DNA of 64,000 bases from Ardenticatenia bacterium (GCA_030949995.1 JAUZRY010000027.1:1-64000), one strand, 5' to 3'. Shown: positions 11,899-20,374, numbered from the stretch's first letter. The notes: generated by a model not told the origin, from the letters alone. Translations and numbers: made by a program.

Positions 11899-12949
11899 GT
11901 TGTCGTCTGGCCGCACACGCCATGGTCTCCATCGCTGGCCGAAAATCGAGCTTCACCGTCACCTGGAAGGCTGTGTACGATTCCAGACTGCCTGGAAATG
12001 GGCGCAAACCAGTCCCGCCTTGGCAGGGCTCAGCCACGATGCATTGCGCCAACGCATCGAGTTCGACGGCGTGCGCAATTTTACCCACTTCTTGAACCGC
12101 TTTGCTGTCCTCCGCCAACTCTACACATGTCGCGAGGCCATCGAACAAGTGGCATGGGAGGCCGTTGAGGACGCGGCTGCCGAACACATCCGCTACTTGG
12201 AGCTGCGTTTTAGCCCCGATCATTTTGCCAGCTATGCTGGCTTCGACATGGAAGCAGTGACCACTTGGATCCTGAACGTGGCCGGCGAGGCGGCCCGTGC
12301 CCACAACATCCGCGTGCGATATGTGCTCACCATTGCCCGCAACTACGATGAGAAGACCGCTGCCGAAATTCTCGCCATCGCGCTGCGCCACCGGGATCGG
12401 GGTGTTGTGGGGCTGGACTTGGCCGGCAACGAGCTCCTCTACCCCGATATCTCCTTCGCGGATCTCTTTGCCCGTGCTCGGGAGGAGGGGTTGGGCGTAA
12501 CCGTTCACGCCGGAGAGGCGGGCTCGGCTGCTTCAGTCTGGAAGGCCGTTGAGGAACTCGGTGCTCACCGCATTGGCCACGGCATCCGCAGCGTGGACGA
12601 CGCCCACCTGTTACGCGTGCTGCGCGAACGGCGCATCGCCTTGGAAGTCTGTCTCACCAGCAATGTGCAGACCGGCGTGGTGCCTTCCCTGTTGGACCAC
12701 CCCCTGCCCCGTCTGGTGAGGGCCGGCGTGCCCTTGACGCTCTGCAGCGATGATCCGCGCATCAGTCATATCACGCTGACCGACGAGTGGCGCAATGCCC
12801 TGGACTTGGGGCTCTCCATCGAACAGTTGGTGGAGTTCACCGTGCAGGCCGTTGAACATGCCTTCCTCACGCCCGGCGAGAAACAGGAGTTGCGCCGGGC
12901 GTTGATGGACGAGGTGCGCGCTCTGTTGCTCGACAGCCCCCTACAGTGA
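11876..12949 (+). CDS. add: Adenosine deaminase family protein
   Basis: Metal-dependent (zinc) amidohydrolase-fold deaminase of 357 residues, probably converting adenosine to inosine. Visible ligands and catalytic residues: HRHLEG (N-terminal H-x-H), VHAGEAG (His and catalytic Glu), HRIGHG, and SDDP near the C-terminus. The related families adenine deaminase and aminodeoxyfutalosine deaminase share these motifs, so the substrate is not certain. ATG 11876 lies inside the 3' end of the winged-helix gene, suggesting translational coupling. The 3' end overlaps the convergent membrane-protein gene by 9 nt. Confidence 0.85.
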   Translation: MNSARNHELSSGRTRHGLHRWPKIELHRHLEGCVRFQTAWKWAQTSPALAGLSHDALRQRIEFDGVRNFTHFLNRFAVLRQLYTCREAIEQVAWEAVEDAAAEHIRYLELRFSPDHFASYAGFDMEAVTTWILNVAGEAARAHNIRVRYVLTIARNYDEKTAAEILAIALRHRDRGVVGLDLAGNELLYPDISFADLFARAREEGLGVTVHAGEAGSAASVWKAVEELGAHRIGHGIRSVDDAHLLRVLRERRIALEVCLTSNVQTGVVPSLLDHPLPRLVRAGVPLTLCSDDPRISHITLTDEWRNALDLGLSIEQLVEFTVQAVEHAFLTPGEKQELRRALMDEVRALLLDSPLQ

Positions 12950-13900
12950 GCTGCCTCCCCCAATGTTCTCCTCCACGATGGTGAGCCACCCCAAGGACCA
13001 CAGGGTTTCCACGTAGGCGAGGGCGATTCCCTGTACAACCGCCCACCCTGTCCACGCCACGAGGCCCACGACAGCGCTGCCCGCAACCAGCAGGAGTCCG
13101 GGGATGCCGACGATCTGGCCGATTCCGGTGATCCCCCCAAGGATGAGTACCAATACGATGGCAAGCGCCGTCAGCGCTATCTGGAGGGCAAAGTTCACCC
13201 CCATCTGAACTAGCCACAGGATCAGGCTCGCCTGCCAATGGGTGCGGAACAGGCGCCACCCGGCTTGGAGCGACTCCAACACCCCTCGGCCGGCTAATAT
13301 GACGAAGCGAATGCTCCAGTGGTTGAGCACGGTGGCCAAGCCGCCGGCGAGCAGCATGGCTCCTATGAAGAGGAAGATGGTGGCCCCGGTGATGATGCCG
13401 ACCATGAGGCTGACGAGGCGCCATTCCCGCTCAAGGCTTACGAGAGTCACTCCCAAGAGAAGGAAGAAGAGGGCCATGATGAAGAGGCCTAGAAGCATCA
13501 CGGGCGCGTAGAGGAGGACGTTGAGCACCAACAGGCGCAGGGCGTCCGGCGAGAGACCACGTTTCAAGGTGCTGGTGAGGGTGAGGGGCTCCTCCCTGTG
13601 GGCGCGAGCACTCCCGTCAATGAGCCCCACGCGCGCCACGTATTGTACCGTTAAACCCACGACGACCAATCCTGCTCCCATGAGGATGCCGAGCACGACC
13701 AGGGGCAGCCTTGGAAGATCGCCTCCCGGGAGCACAGATGACGGCCACAAGTCGCCTGCGGTGTTCGCCACCATGTTGAAGAGGGAGGGCAAACTGCCGG
13801 TGCCCCCGCCGACAAAGGCCAATAGGATGCCCAACTGCCACAGGACAGGAACGGTGCGCACGAGCCGAAAGGCGCGGAAGAGCAGCGTGTTGTAGTTCAC
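12941..13900 (-). CDS. Integral membrane protein of unknown function
   Basis: 319 residues with about six to seven membrane segments: an early helix near LGILLAFVGGG, helices at PLVVLGILMGAGLVVVGLTV and around residues 120-200, and a C-terminal hydrophobic pair. The pattern resembles DUF-type six-helix proteins with a central amphipathic segment (ESLQAGWRLFRTHWQASL) that is common in bacterial glycerophosphoryl-like or stage-II-like membrane proteins, but no defined family was recognised. GTG 13900 is chosen because AGGAGA stands about 6 nt before it; the frame opens at GTG 13918. Convergent overlap with add. Confidence 0.6.
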   Translation of the reverse strand: MNYNTLLFRAFRLVRTVPVLWQLGILLAFVGGGTGSLPSLFNMVANTAGDLWPSSVLPGGDLPRLPLVVLGILMGAGLVVVGLTVQYVARVGLIDGSARAHREEPLTLTSTLKRGLSPDALRLLVLNVLLYAPVMLLGLFIMALFFLLLGVTLVSLEREWRLVSLMVGIITGATIFLFIGAMLLAGGLATVLNHWSIRFVILAGRGVLESLQAGWRLFRTHWQASLILWLVQMGVNFALQIALTALAIVLVLILGGITGIGQIVGIPGLLLVAGSAVVGLVAWTGWAVVQGIALAYVETLWSLGWLTIVEENIGGGSSL

Positions 13901-14050
13901 AGGCGTTCTCCTTGACACACGTGGTCTTGTCGGTGGAGTGTGCCCCGAAGAGCAACGTGGCCACGTTCATCAACTTCTGCTCGGGGTGAGGAGACAGGGG
14001 AGAGGGCGGGAGCCGGTGGGCGGTGCGTCCAGAGGACGGTCAAACAGCCT

Positions 14051-14085
14051 CCCGCCAGCCAGGCAGACTACTGGCTGAGGCGGCG
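14051..14085 (-). terminator. Terminator-like hairpin at the end of the cold-shock gene
   Basis: On the minus strand CCGCC-TC-AGCCAG can pair with CTGGCT-GGCGG (11 bp with a 2-nt bulge), straddling the csp stop codon at 14070-14068. A short T-containing tract follows. Confidence 0.4.
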
Positions 14086-14283
14086 CACCTGTTGAGCGCG
14101 CGGCCCCTTTTCAGCCTGCACGAGGATGAACTCCACGACTTCACCTTCCTGGAGGGTGCGGTAGCCATCCATCAGGATGTCCGTGTGGTGGACGAACACA
14201 TCAGCCCCCTCATCAGGTTGGATGAAGCCGTAGCCCTTCGCGTTGTTGAACCACTTGACGACACCCCGTTTCACTTCGGACAT
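14068..14283 (-). CDS. Cold-shock domain protein (CspA family)
   Basis: Single cold-shock-domain RNA chaperone, 71 residues, the family's usual length. RNP1 is KGYGFIQ and RNP2 is VFVHH; the start KRGVVKWFNNAKG and the core LQEGEVVEF match the fold. It would bind single-stranded nucleic acid and melt mRNA structure. Its promoter appears to lie 220-250 nt upstream, giving a long 5' leader like that of cspA mRNAs. It is the only gene of its unit, behind the terminator of the multicopper oxidase gene. Confidence 0.95.
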   Translation of the reverse strand: MSEVKRGVVKWFNNAKGYGFIQPDEGADVFVHHTDILMDGYRTLQEGEVVEFILVQAEKGPRAQQVRRLSQ

Positions 14284-14538
14284 ACGGCTTTTCCCCTCCG
14301 TCGTTCACACACAGCAGTTGATTGGCGATCTGAAGGCGGGCAGGGATAGGCTTCGCAAAACGGCTCAAGCGAAACACGTCCCCGATTCCCGGGCGCAGAC
14401 AACGCGCCGTTCCCCGCATCGAGCTGCTCCCGGCGGCCACGACATCACCGCCCACGACCTGTCAGACCACACCAGGAGGGCTCAACAAGGGGGACGGACG
14501 TTTGTTAGCATTCTACCAGCATCTTAGGTGTTCGTCAA
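14284..14538 (-). promoter_or_regulatory. Cold-shock gene promoter and long 5' leader
   Basis: On the minus strand TTGACG (14538-14533), 17-nt spacer, TAGAAT (14515-14510) with an extended TGG. The predicted transcript would start near 14503 and carry about 220 nt before the csp ATG at 14283. The leader holds no open frame with a ribosome site. Confidence 0.55.
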
Positions 14539-14614
14539 CCCCTTTTTCAAAATGGAACCACGGTTTGTGGAGATTCAGATCGATTTGAGCGACTACATGA
14601 CCACCGTTTGAATG

Positions 14615-14648
14615 ACCGACGGCCCCACTTCTCGGTGGAGCCGTCGGT
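14615..14648 (-). terminator. Terminator hairpin after the multicopper oxidase gene
   Basis: ACCGACGGC (14615-14623) pairs perfectly with GCCGTCGGT (14640-14648), and an inner CCAC/GTGG stem closes a 6-nt loop. It lies 30 nt beyond the oxidase stop and before the csp promoter. No long U-run follows. Confidence 0.6.
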
Positions 14649-14677
14649 GGTCCCGGGGTGTCGGAGGAAGGTGCGGG

Positions 14678-16516
14678 TCAACCTTCGATCAGGTAGTTGC
14701 GCATCATGCCCATGTCCTCGTGTTCCAGGTTGTGGCAATGGTACAGGAAGAGGCCGGGGAAGTCGGCAAAGCGGACAATGAGGGTAACTGTCTCACCAGG
14801 CATGAGCAGCACGGTGTCCTTCCACCCGTCGTCCACGTAGCCGGGGGCCACTTCGTCCCACAGGGCTCGCATGGACGAATCAACTCGTCGCTCGAGCACC
14901 TGGAATTGAACGCCGTGGAGGTGAACGGGGTTGGGGAGGGCCATGCCTCCCATGCCCATGCCGCCGCCCGGAGCGTTGTAGAGCTCCCAGATCTCCGTGG
15001 TGCCCAGGCGCACGCGCTCGTCCTGGGCCACGTCGCGCATCTGGAAGATGCGTCCATTGATCGTCCACGCCATTCGTTGCATGGCGAAGACGAAGCGGCG
15101 TGGTCGGTCCCGGTTCACTGCCTCCGAGGGGATCAGGCGCTCAACGGTGCTCAGGCGTTCGGGCAGGACGAGGTCAGCGCGCTCTTCCCGACTGACGCGA
15201 ACGCGCAGCACAGGAAAGGCAGCCCCTTGGGGCCAAGGCTCGTTGCTTCCCATCCCCATCCCGCCGCCGGGCCCAAAACCACTGCCCATGCCAGGGCCGC
15301 CCATGCCGCCGCCCATGCCAGCCGCCCATGCCGCCGCCCATGCCGGGCCGCCCATGCCGGGGCCGCCCATGCCGCCGCCCATGCCAGGGCCGCCCATGCC
15401 GGGGCCGCCCATGCCGGGACCGCCCATGCCGCCGGGACCGAAGCCAACCCCCATGCCGAAGGGATCGCCCGTGAACGGCAGGCTCTGGAGCACCAGCTCC
15501 GTGCCCACAGGATAGGCGCTGAAGTCCACCCACAGCTCCACGCGCTCGGCCGGCGCAAGCGTGACGAAATTGCGGCGCACCGGGCGTTCCAGCAGGCCGC
15601 CATCTGTTCCGATGACAGTGAGCGGGCTGCCGTCGCTCCAGGCGAGCTTGTAAATACGGCTGTTGGAGCCGTTGAGCAAACGGAGGCGGTATGGCCGTGT
15701 GGCCACATCAAGGGTGAACTCCGGTTGCCCGTTGACCAAGATGGTGTTGCCCAGGAACCCCATGAACTGGTCTTGCATCCCGTTGTCCAAGTAGACCAAT
15801 TGATTGGTGCTGTCGAACGCGCGGTCTTGGATCACCAGTGGAATGTCGTAGTCCCCCTGGGGCAATCCTGCTGCTTCCTCCTCGTCGTCGTGAACGATGA
15901 AGAAGCCGGCCATGCCCATGTAGACCTGTGGCCCCGTGCGACCGTGGGGATGGGGATGGTACCAGTAGGTGCCGGCTCGATTTTGTACGTGGAACTCGTA
16001 CTCGTAGCGCTCCCCTTGGCCGACGACGAATCGCGGGTGCCCGTCCATCTCCTCGGGGACGATGAGGCCGTGCCAGTGCACAATGCTTTCATCGGGAATG
16101 TCGTTCTGAAAGGTGATGCGCACGCGATTCCCGCGCCGAAAGCGCAGCAGAGGGCCCAAGTAGGAGGGAATGGGGGTGAGGTGATCGGCGCTGCCGGCCA
16201 AGAGCTCGCCGGTATATCGCCACACCCGAGTGGCACGACCCGGAAGAATTGCCACCTCGTCGGGATGGGCTCGCAAGGCGAGAGCCACGTCCACGTTGGG
16301 TGTCGTGGTTGCCGCAGCAGGTGCCGTAGCCGTTGCTGTCACAGTTGCTGTAGCTGACAAGGGGATTGACGTGGCCGTGCTCGCCCCGGCGGGCGCCGAC
16401 GCACTGCCCGAGGTGCGGCAACCGGCTAACACGCCGGCAGTGCCCAACACGCCTAGGCCCGTGAGGCGCAAAAACTGGCGTCGGTTCATGCTCGATGTGT
16501 GTTTTGACTTGACCAT
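14678..16516 (-). CDS. Tat-exported multicopper oxidase with a Gly/Met-rich insert
   Basis: Laccase/CueO-type cupredoxin oxidase, 612 residues. The N-terminus has a twin-arginine signal RRQFLRLTGLG ending in a lipobox-like LAGC, then an Ala/Thr/Ser linker. Copper motifs: HWHG, YHPHPHG, HLHG and HCHNLEHEDMGM. The last gives the type-1 Cys, one His and the axial Met, but the other type-1 His (first His of HPxHLHG) is Asn here (codon 14930-14932), so type-1 copper may be impaired. A Gly-Met repeat insert, as in copper-responsive oxidases, sits mid-protein. ATG 16516 follows GGAGGAAGGAG; ATG 16489, directly before NRRQF, is an alternative. A role in copper or manganese/iron oxidation is inferred. 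Confidence 0.88.
   Translation of the reverse strand: MVKSKHTSSMNRRQFLRLTGLGVLGTAGVLAGCRTSGSASAPAGASTATSIPLSATATVTATATAPAAATTTPNVDVALALRAHPDEVAILPGRATRVWRYTGELLAGSADHLTPIPSYLGPLLRFRRGNRVRITFQNDIPDESIVHWHGLIVPEEMDGHPRFVVGQGERYEYEFHVQNRAGTYWYHPHPHGRTGPQVYMGMAGFFIVHDDEEEAAGLPQGDYDIPLVIQDRAFDSTNQLVYLDNGMQDQFMGFLGNTILVNGQPEFTLDVATRPYRLRLLNGSNSRIYKLAWSDGSPLTVIGTDGGLLERPVRRNFVTLAPAERVELWVDFSAYPVGTELVLQSLPFTGDPFGMGVGFGPGGMGGPGMGGPGMGGPGMGGGMGGPGMGGPAWAAAWAAGMGGGMGGPGMGSGFGPGGGMGMGSNEPWPQGAAFPVLRVRVSREERADLVLPERLSTVERLIPSEAVNRDRPRRFVFAMQRMAWTINGRIFQMRDVAQDERVRLGTTEIWELYNAPGGGMGMGGMALPNPVHLHGVQFQVLERRVDSSMRALWDEVAPGYVDDGWKDTVLLMPGETVTLIVRFADFPGLFLYHCHNLEHEDMGMMRNYLIEG
15242..15459 (-). repeat. Coding Gly-Met-rich repeat inside the multicopper oxidase
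   Basis: Degenerate tandem units encoding GMGGP, GMGG and GMGGG, about ten copies. One stretch (about 15319-15350) is read out of frame and gives AWAAAWAA instead of Met/Gly units, with the frame restored afterwards. Confidence 0.85.
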
Positions 16517-16619
16517 GATGCTCCTTCCTCCTCCCAATGTGACCGAGAATGTGCTGACATCCGCCTTCCACGCATTTCACCCGGCAGGGGGCGATCTGTT
16601 TTCTACTGTACCCGGTAAC

Positions 16620-16652
16620 TGTGAAGGGGGTGTGAAGGAATTGTGAGGAGAT
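16620..16652. promoter_or_regulatory. Three direct repeats with 11-bp period (possible operator)
   Basis: TGTGAAGGGGG, TGTGAAGGAAT and TGTGAGGAGAT follow one another without gap at 16620, 16631 and 16642. The shared TGTGARG recurs once per helical turn, as in binding sites of OmpR/PhoB-type regulators. It lies between the divergent oxidase (start 16516) and the gene at 16761. Confidence 0.5.
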
Positions 16653-16760
16653 GATGAAGCAGTGCTGCATCCAAAGGCTCAACTCGTGCGTACTCTTCTG
16701 TGTCTGAGCTCGGGTTCTGGTGGGCAAGGGAGAGCGTTCCGAATGGTACGAGGTGCTTCC

Positions 16761-18335
16761 ATGCGCTTGCAGGACGTGCGCCGAGGGTGTTTGGTCGTGG
16801 TCGCCGGGCTGCCCGTGTGTGGGTTCCTGGTGGCCGGGGTTGGCGGCTTGGTCGTCGTCCTTGTGCTCCTGCTCTTCACACTGATCGGATGTGCTTCGCC
16901 GCCCACCACAGTGGGCTACATTGCCTACCCCCCTGACGGAGTGCGTGTGCCCGCCGGGGAGATGGTGGTGCAGTTGCGCGCTTACCGGCGTGGCTGGGCT
17001 ACCTTGCAGGTCGATTCGGGGTGGTCAGCGTCCAGCGAGCCGCCGGAGACCATTTCCCTGACCATCGACGGCCAGGTGGTCTTCAGGTGGGCAGGGGGCG
17101 ATAGTGGGCCTCCCCGTGAGGTGCCTGTTTCACTGGTGCCCGGCGAGCACACGCTGTCCCTGACGGTGTACGCTACTGGATACACGGTGCAGGACACAGT
17201 AACTGTGACGGCAGTCCCCTCCCGAGTCTGGCGCTCTTGGCGTGTGCCCGAGCTGACAGACCCGTCGGCCTGGCTTCTCTTCACTGACGCCAGTGGTGAA
17301 CTGTGGCGTGTGGCCCGCCCGCGCCCGGAGATTGCCGGGGCTTTCGTGGATGTCATCTCGTGGCGGACGGAGGGGGCACTCCCGCCAGAGGAGCACTACG
17401 GCGTGATCTTGGCCGCTGATGGGGAACGCGCGCGCTTCTTGAGCCTCACTGCGGGACGTGATATCACGCTCACCTTGGCTGTGCCCCTGCCCGCCAAGGC
17501 GCACATGGGCACGCTCTACGTGGGAGCAGAGGGGCCCCGGGAGCTGCTCTGGTTTCCAGCATGGCCTCTGGAGCGGTGGAATGGTCGCACGTGGGCGCCT
17601 ACTTCTCTCCGCGTGCCTTTGAGCACCTCGGTCAACCCTCACGTGGAGCTCGTGTGGCCCGATGATGTGTGGTATTGGAGCCGAGGGCGAAACGCGGCTC
17701 GGTGGGATGGCACGCGCTGGCAAATCATCCCGGCGCCGCCCGGCGACGCTCGCCTAATACGGGCGGCCGTGGCACTTGAGGGGCGCACGTTCTTCGTGTG
17801 GACTGGAAAAGCATGGCAGCCTACAGCCCCAGTGCCCGCTCCCCAAGACCCCTTTGCTCTCGATTTCGCGGCCCTGAACAGCGAGCGAAGAGTGCTTCGA
17901 TGTGGTGGCTCGCTCTGGATGGCGGGCAACGCTGCCTCGTGGGATGCCGATGACCCTGAAGCAGGGCAACGAGTACGCCTGTTTCGTTGGGACAAGCGTG
18001 CTTGGACGTGGCAGGATGTGCGCCCAAGTGACGAGTACAGCGTGGGCTTTCTGGCTTGTGTGGGCAATGTGCCGTGGTTCATTGCCCAAAGGGGGGGAAA
18101 GCGTCGCCTTCAGGCGGGCGCGCCGCAAGTGGCCAACCGCTTGGGCGGGCGCTTCCTAGGCCCCGAAGCAGGCATCCCGCTGGACGTGGTGCGGCTTTGG
18201 CAGTGGCAGGAGGGGCGATGGCGGCCGGCCGTTCACGCCCCCTTGTGGGGCCAATATGCCGCTGACGTGCTGCCGGGCAGCGGCTTGGGCGTGGCCTCCT
18301 TCGTCACAGAGCGCGTGGCCGTGGCATCGCCGTGA
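16761..18335 (+). CDS. Membrane-anchored exported protein with repeated W-motif hairpins
   Basis: Unrecognised, 524 residues. An N-terminal hydrophobic anchor (about residues 10-40) ends in TLIGCASPP, which could act as a lipobox. The next 150 residues look like an Ig-like beta domain (YPPDGVRVPAGE, SLTIDGQVVF, VSLVPGEHTLSLTV). The C-terminal half has at least five short hairpins of the form W-x(2-4)-W (WNGRTWAP, WDGTRWQI, WTGKAWQP, WDKRAWTW, WQEGRWRP), suggesting a beta-propeller. ATG 16761 has GAGGTG upstream; ATG 16743 is possible. Divergent from the multicopper oxidase; convergent with the GT87-like gene, one base between them. Confidence 0.6.
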   Translation: MRLQDVRRGCLVVVAGLPVCGFLVAGVGGLVVVLVLLLFTLIGCASPPTTVGYIAYPPDGVRVPAGEMVVQLRAYRRGWATLQVDSGWSASSEPPETISLTIDGQVVFRWAGGDSGPPREVPVSLVPGEHTLSLTVYATGYTVQDTVTVTAVPSRVWRSWRVPELTDPSAWLLFTDASGELWRVARPRPEIAGAFVDVISWRTEGALPPEEHYGVILAADGERARFLSLTAGRDITLTLAVPLPAKAHMGTLYVGAEGPRELLWFPAWPLERWNGRTWAPTSLRVPLSTSVNPHVELVWPDDVWYWSRGRNAARWDGTRWQIIPAPPGDARLIRAAVALEGRTFFVWTGKAWQPTAPVPAPQDPFALDFAALNSERRVLRCGGSLWMAGNAASWDADDPEAGQRVRLFRWDKRAWTWQDVRPSDEYSVGFLACVGNVPWFIAQRGGKRRLQAGAPQVANRLGGRFLGPEAGIPLDVVRLWQWQEGRWRPAVHAPLWGQYAADVLPGSGLGVASFVTERVAVASP

Positions 18336-18336
18336 G

Positions 18337-19404
18337 TCACGGGTTGTCGGGCTGTGTGGGAGGTGAAGTCACCAAATACCAGATAAGAGCGCCACTGGCC
18401 ACAGCCGGAATGAGCCAGAACAGGGGTCCACCAGACGGGAGGCCGAAGAAAATGAGCGCCAGCACAGCCGCCACCCTGTAGCGTGACTTGGACGGCAGAA
18501 CGAGCAAGCCCGGCAAGAGGAGCGAGAAATCCAAAGGCCGCATGTAGATCGTGGTGGCCGTGCCCACCGTCAGCGCAAGGGCGGCTAACGTGTACCATTC
18601 TGCCTTTTGCCAGTGCCAGATCGTCCACAGGCCGACGAACATGCCAAGTACGGCGAACCACGGTGGCAACCCCACCATGGCAAGCACGTTGGGAAGCCCG
18701 GCGGACATCCAGCTTTGTCCCCCACCCTGCTGGCTGTCGGCCCAGCGGGACCCCAGCCAGGTCAGAATCCACCACGGCTGAAGTACCCACCCGATGAGTG
18801 TGACCGCGGTCAGGCTGATCACAGCGCCCACAATGGCCTGTCGGCGCCCCCGCCAGAGGATCAACAGGCTGAAGAAGGGCACTGTGTGAGGTTTGATGGC
18901 CAATAGAGGCATCGTGGCCCCGGCCCACAACCAGCGACCTCGAGCACCCCAGAGCAGAGCCAGGAAGACGCCAACGGCAACCAAGGGAGAGTTCTGCCCG
19001 ACGAACCAGGGAATCAACAAGAGCCATCCGACCAAGGCAAGCCAACCCGGCGTAGGATACTCCCCACGGAGGCGGGTGATCACGTACACCATCGTCCCTT
19101 GGGCAATTGCCAACGTGAATCGCCAGAGGTTGAAAGCCACTGCCGGCGAGAGAGGGACAAGAGGAGCTACCGGAAACGTGGCCCACAGGGGATTGAAGAA
19201 CCCTTGAAGACCGTTGGGTTGAGGGGCGTACACATTCTCCCCCGCCAGTAGGGCGCGGGCTGCCAAGTAAAAATCGTAAAAGTCGCTGTGGGTGACAGGC
19301 AGGCCCATGAGGAGAACCATCAACCCCACAAGCGTGGAGATAACCATGGCCCACTGCGTGAAGGTTTTCAGATCCATAACACACCTAGGAGAATGGTTCA
19401 CCAT
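18337..19404 (-). CDS. GT87-like (DUF2029) membrane glycosyltransferase
   Basis: Polytopic membrane protein of 355 residues, about nine helices. The N-terminal extracytoplasmic loop contains SDFYDFYLAARALLAG followed by NVYAP and FNPLWATFPVAPL, the pattern of GT87/DUF2029 polyprenol-phosphate-mannose-dependent transferases with an Asp near the first helix. The acceptor is unknown. Two start codons are plausible: ATG 19404 (AGGAG 8 nt upstream) and ATG 19377. It has its own predicted promoter at 19440-19467, divergent from the respiratory cluster. Confidence 0.65.
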   Translation of the reverse strand: MVNHSPRCVMDLKTFTQWAMVISTLVGLMVLLMGLPVTHSDFYDFYLAARALLAGENVYAPQPNGLQGFFNPLWATFPVAPLVPLSPAVAFNLWRFTLAIAQGTMVYVITRLRGEYPTPGWLALVGWLLLIPWFVGQNSPLVAVGVFLALLWGARGRWLWAGATMPLLAIKPHTVPFFSLLILWRGRRQAIVGAVISLTAVTLIGWVLQPWWILTWLGSRWADSQQGGGQSWMSAGLPNVLAMVGLPPWFAVLGMFVGLWTIWHWQKAEWYTLAALALTVGTATTIYMRPLDFSLLLPGLLVLPSKSRYRVAAVLALIFFGLPSGGPLFWLIPAVASGALIWYLVTSPPTQPDNP

Positions 19405-19439
19405 CAGCTAAACTCCTGCCAATGTGTATTTGGAATACA

Positions 19440-19467
19440 AGTTTAAGTTGGCCGTATAAAATGTCAA
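19440..19467 (-). promoter_or_regulatory. Probable promoter of the GT87-like gene
   Basis: Minus strand TTGACA (19467-19462), 16-nt spacer, TAAACT (19445-19440), 36 nt before ATG 19404. Confidence 0.5.
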
Positions 19468-19571
19468 CTGCCCAAACCTGTCTCTGATACACTTCACTCG
19501 CCTTGGCGAAAGCAGAAAACGGAGAGGCTGCCTGTCATGAGGGATGTGAATTCACGCTCGGCCGCCTCCAT

Positions 19572-19600
19572 TTGAAAAAATCCCCGCTTTGGTATATTAT
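19572..19600 (+). promoter_or_regulatory. Probable promoter of the respiratory supercluster
   Basis: TTGAAA (19572-19577), 17-nt spacer, TATTAT (19595-19600), in the 331-nt gap 19405-19735. Transcription from it would begin about 130 nt before the Rieske gene. Nothing else is recognisable in this gap apart from the opposing promoter. Confidence 0.5.
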
Positions 19601-19735
19601 AGGACCAGCATTTGTGCCTGATTTCACATGAGCGAGCCTCTTCCACGCGGGGTGACTCTTCCCGGCGAGCTACAAGCGGTGGAAGGGGTGTTGGTATCGG
19701 ACAGCCACAAGTGACGAAGTGTCTAGGGGGAAACG

Positions 19736-20302
19736 ATGAGCCGAGCACAGGAGCAAGCTCAGAGCCAGTCGCCGGCCGTTAAACCGATCACCCGGCGAGA
19801 GCTGCTCAACTACATTTGGCTGGGATCGTTGGGCGTGTTTTTGGCAGAATTCGCCGGGTTAGGTGTCATCTTCGCCTTCCCTCGCTTTCGAGAGGGCGAG
19901 TTCGGCGGCGTCTTCAGGCTTGGGCCGGCTGCCCAATTGCCGGAAGTTGGGTCCTCCCCTCAGCCCAACAGTGAGGGGAAGTTTTGGTTAGTTCACCTTC
20001 CGGAAGGGGTTTTGGCCCTCTACCGGGTCTGCACCCACTTGGGGTGTCTGTACAACTGGCAGGAGGCGGAGAACAAGTTCATCTGCCCGTGCCACGGCTC
20101 CCAATTCCAAAAGGACGGCACCTACATCACCGGGCCAGCTCCCCGGAGTTTGGACCGCTTTGTGGTGCGTGTCATTGACCCCAACACAGGCCAGGTGGTG
20201 GCCGAGACCGATCCCAAAGGCAAAGGGCCGGTGGCTGTGCCCGGTGAGGAGTACATTATTGCTGTGGACACTGGCGCGCTGATCCGAGGTGACCCGCGAT
20301 AA
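19736..20302 (+). CDS. qcrA: Rieske iron-sulfur protein of the cytochrome bc complex
   Basis: 2Fe-2S subunit oxidising quinol, 188 residues. An N-terminal membrane anchor (about residues 25-50) is preceded by ITRRELLNYIW, a possible Tat-type or inserted anchor. The cluster-binding motifs CTHLGC and CPCHGSQF are intact, including the disulfide Cys of each loop. A GPAPRSLDRF segment follows, as in b6f/menaquinol-type Rieske proteins. First gene of the cluster, followed by cytochrome b and a diheme cytochrome c, which together make a complete bc-type complex. Confidence 0.95.
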   Translation: MSRAQEQAQSQSPAVKPITRRELLNYIWLGSLGVFLAEFAGLGVIFAFPRFREGEFGGVFRLGPAAQLPEVGSSPQPNSEGKFWLVHLPEGVLALYRVCTHLGCLYNWQEAENKFICPCHGSQFQKDGTYITGPAPRSLDRFVVRVIDPNTGQVVAETDPKGKGPVAVPGEEYIIAVDTGALIRGDPR

Positions 20303-20374
20303 CGCCTGGCGTGTACTCGTGGTCGTGTTGGTCTGTTGGTAGGGGCGTGGAATGACGACCAAGGAGAAAAGCCT

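Noticed and set aside
15242-15459. Repeat block considered as CRISPR or minisatellite
   Set aside because: Units are short, lack spacers and stay almost wholly in the coding frame of the oxidase.
14612-16357. Long plus-strand open frame opposite the multicopper oxidase
   Set aside because: It mirrors the Gly-Met repeat and has no recognisable domain; the minus strand holds all copper motifs.
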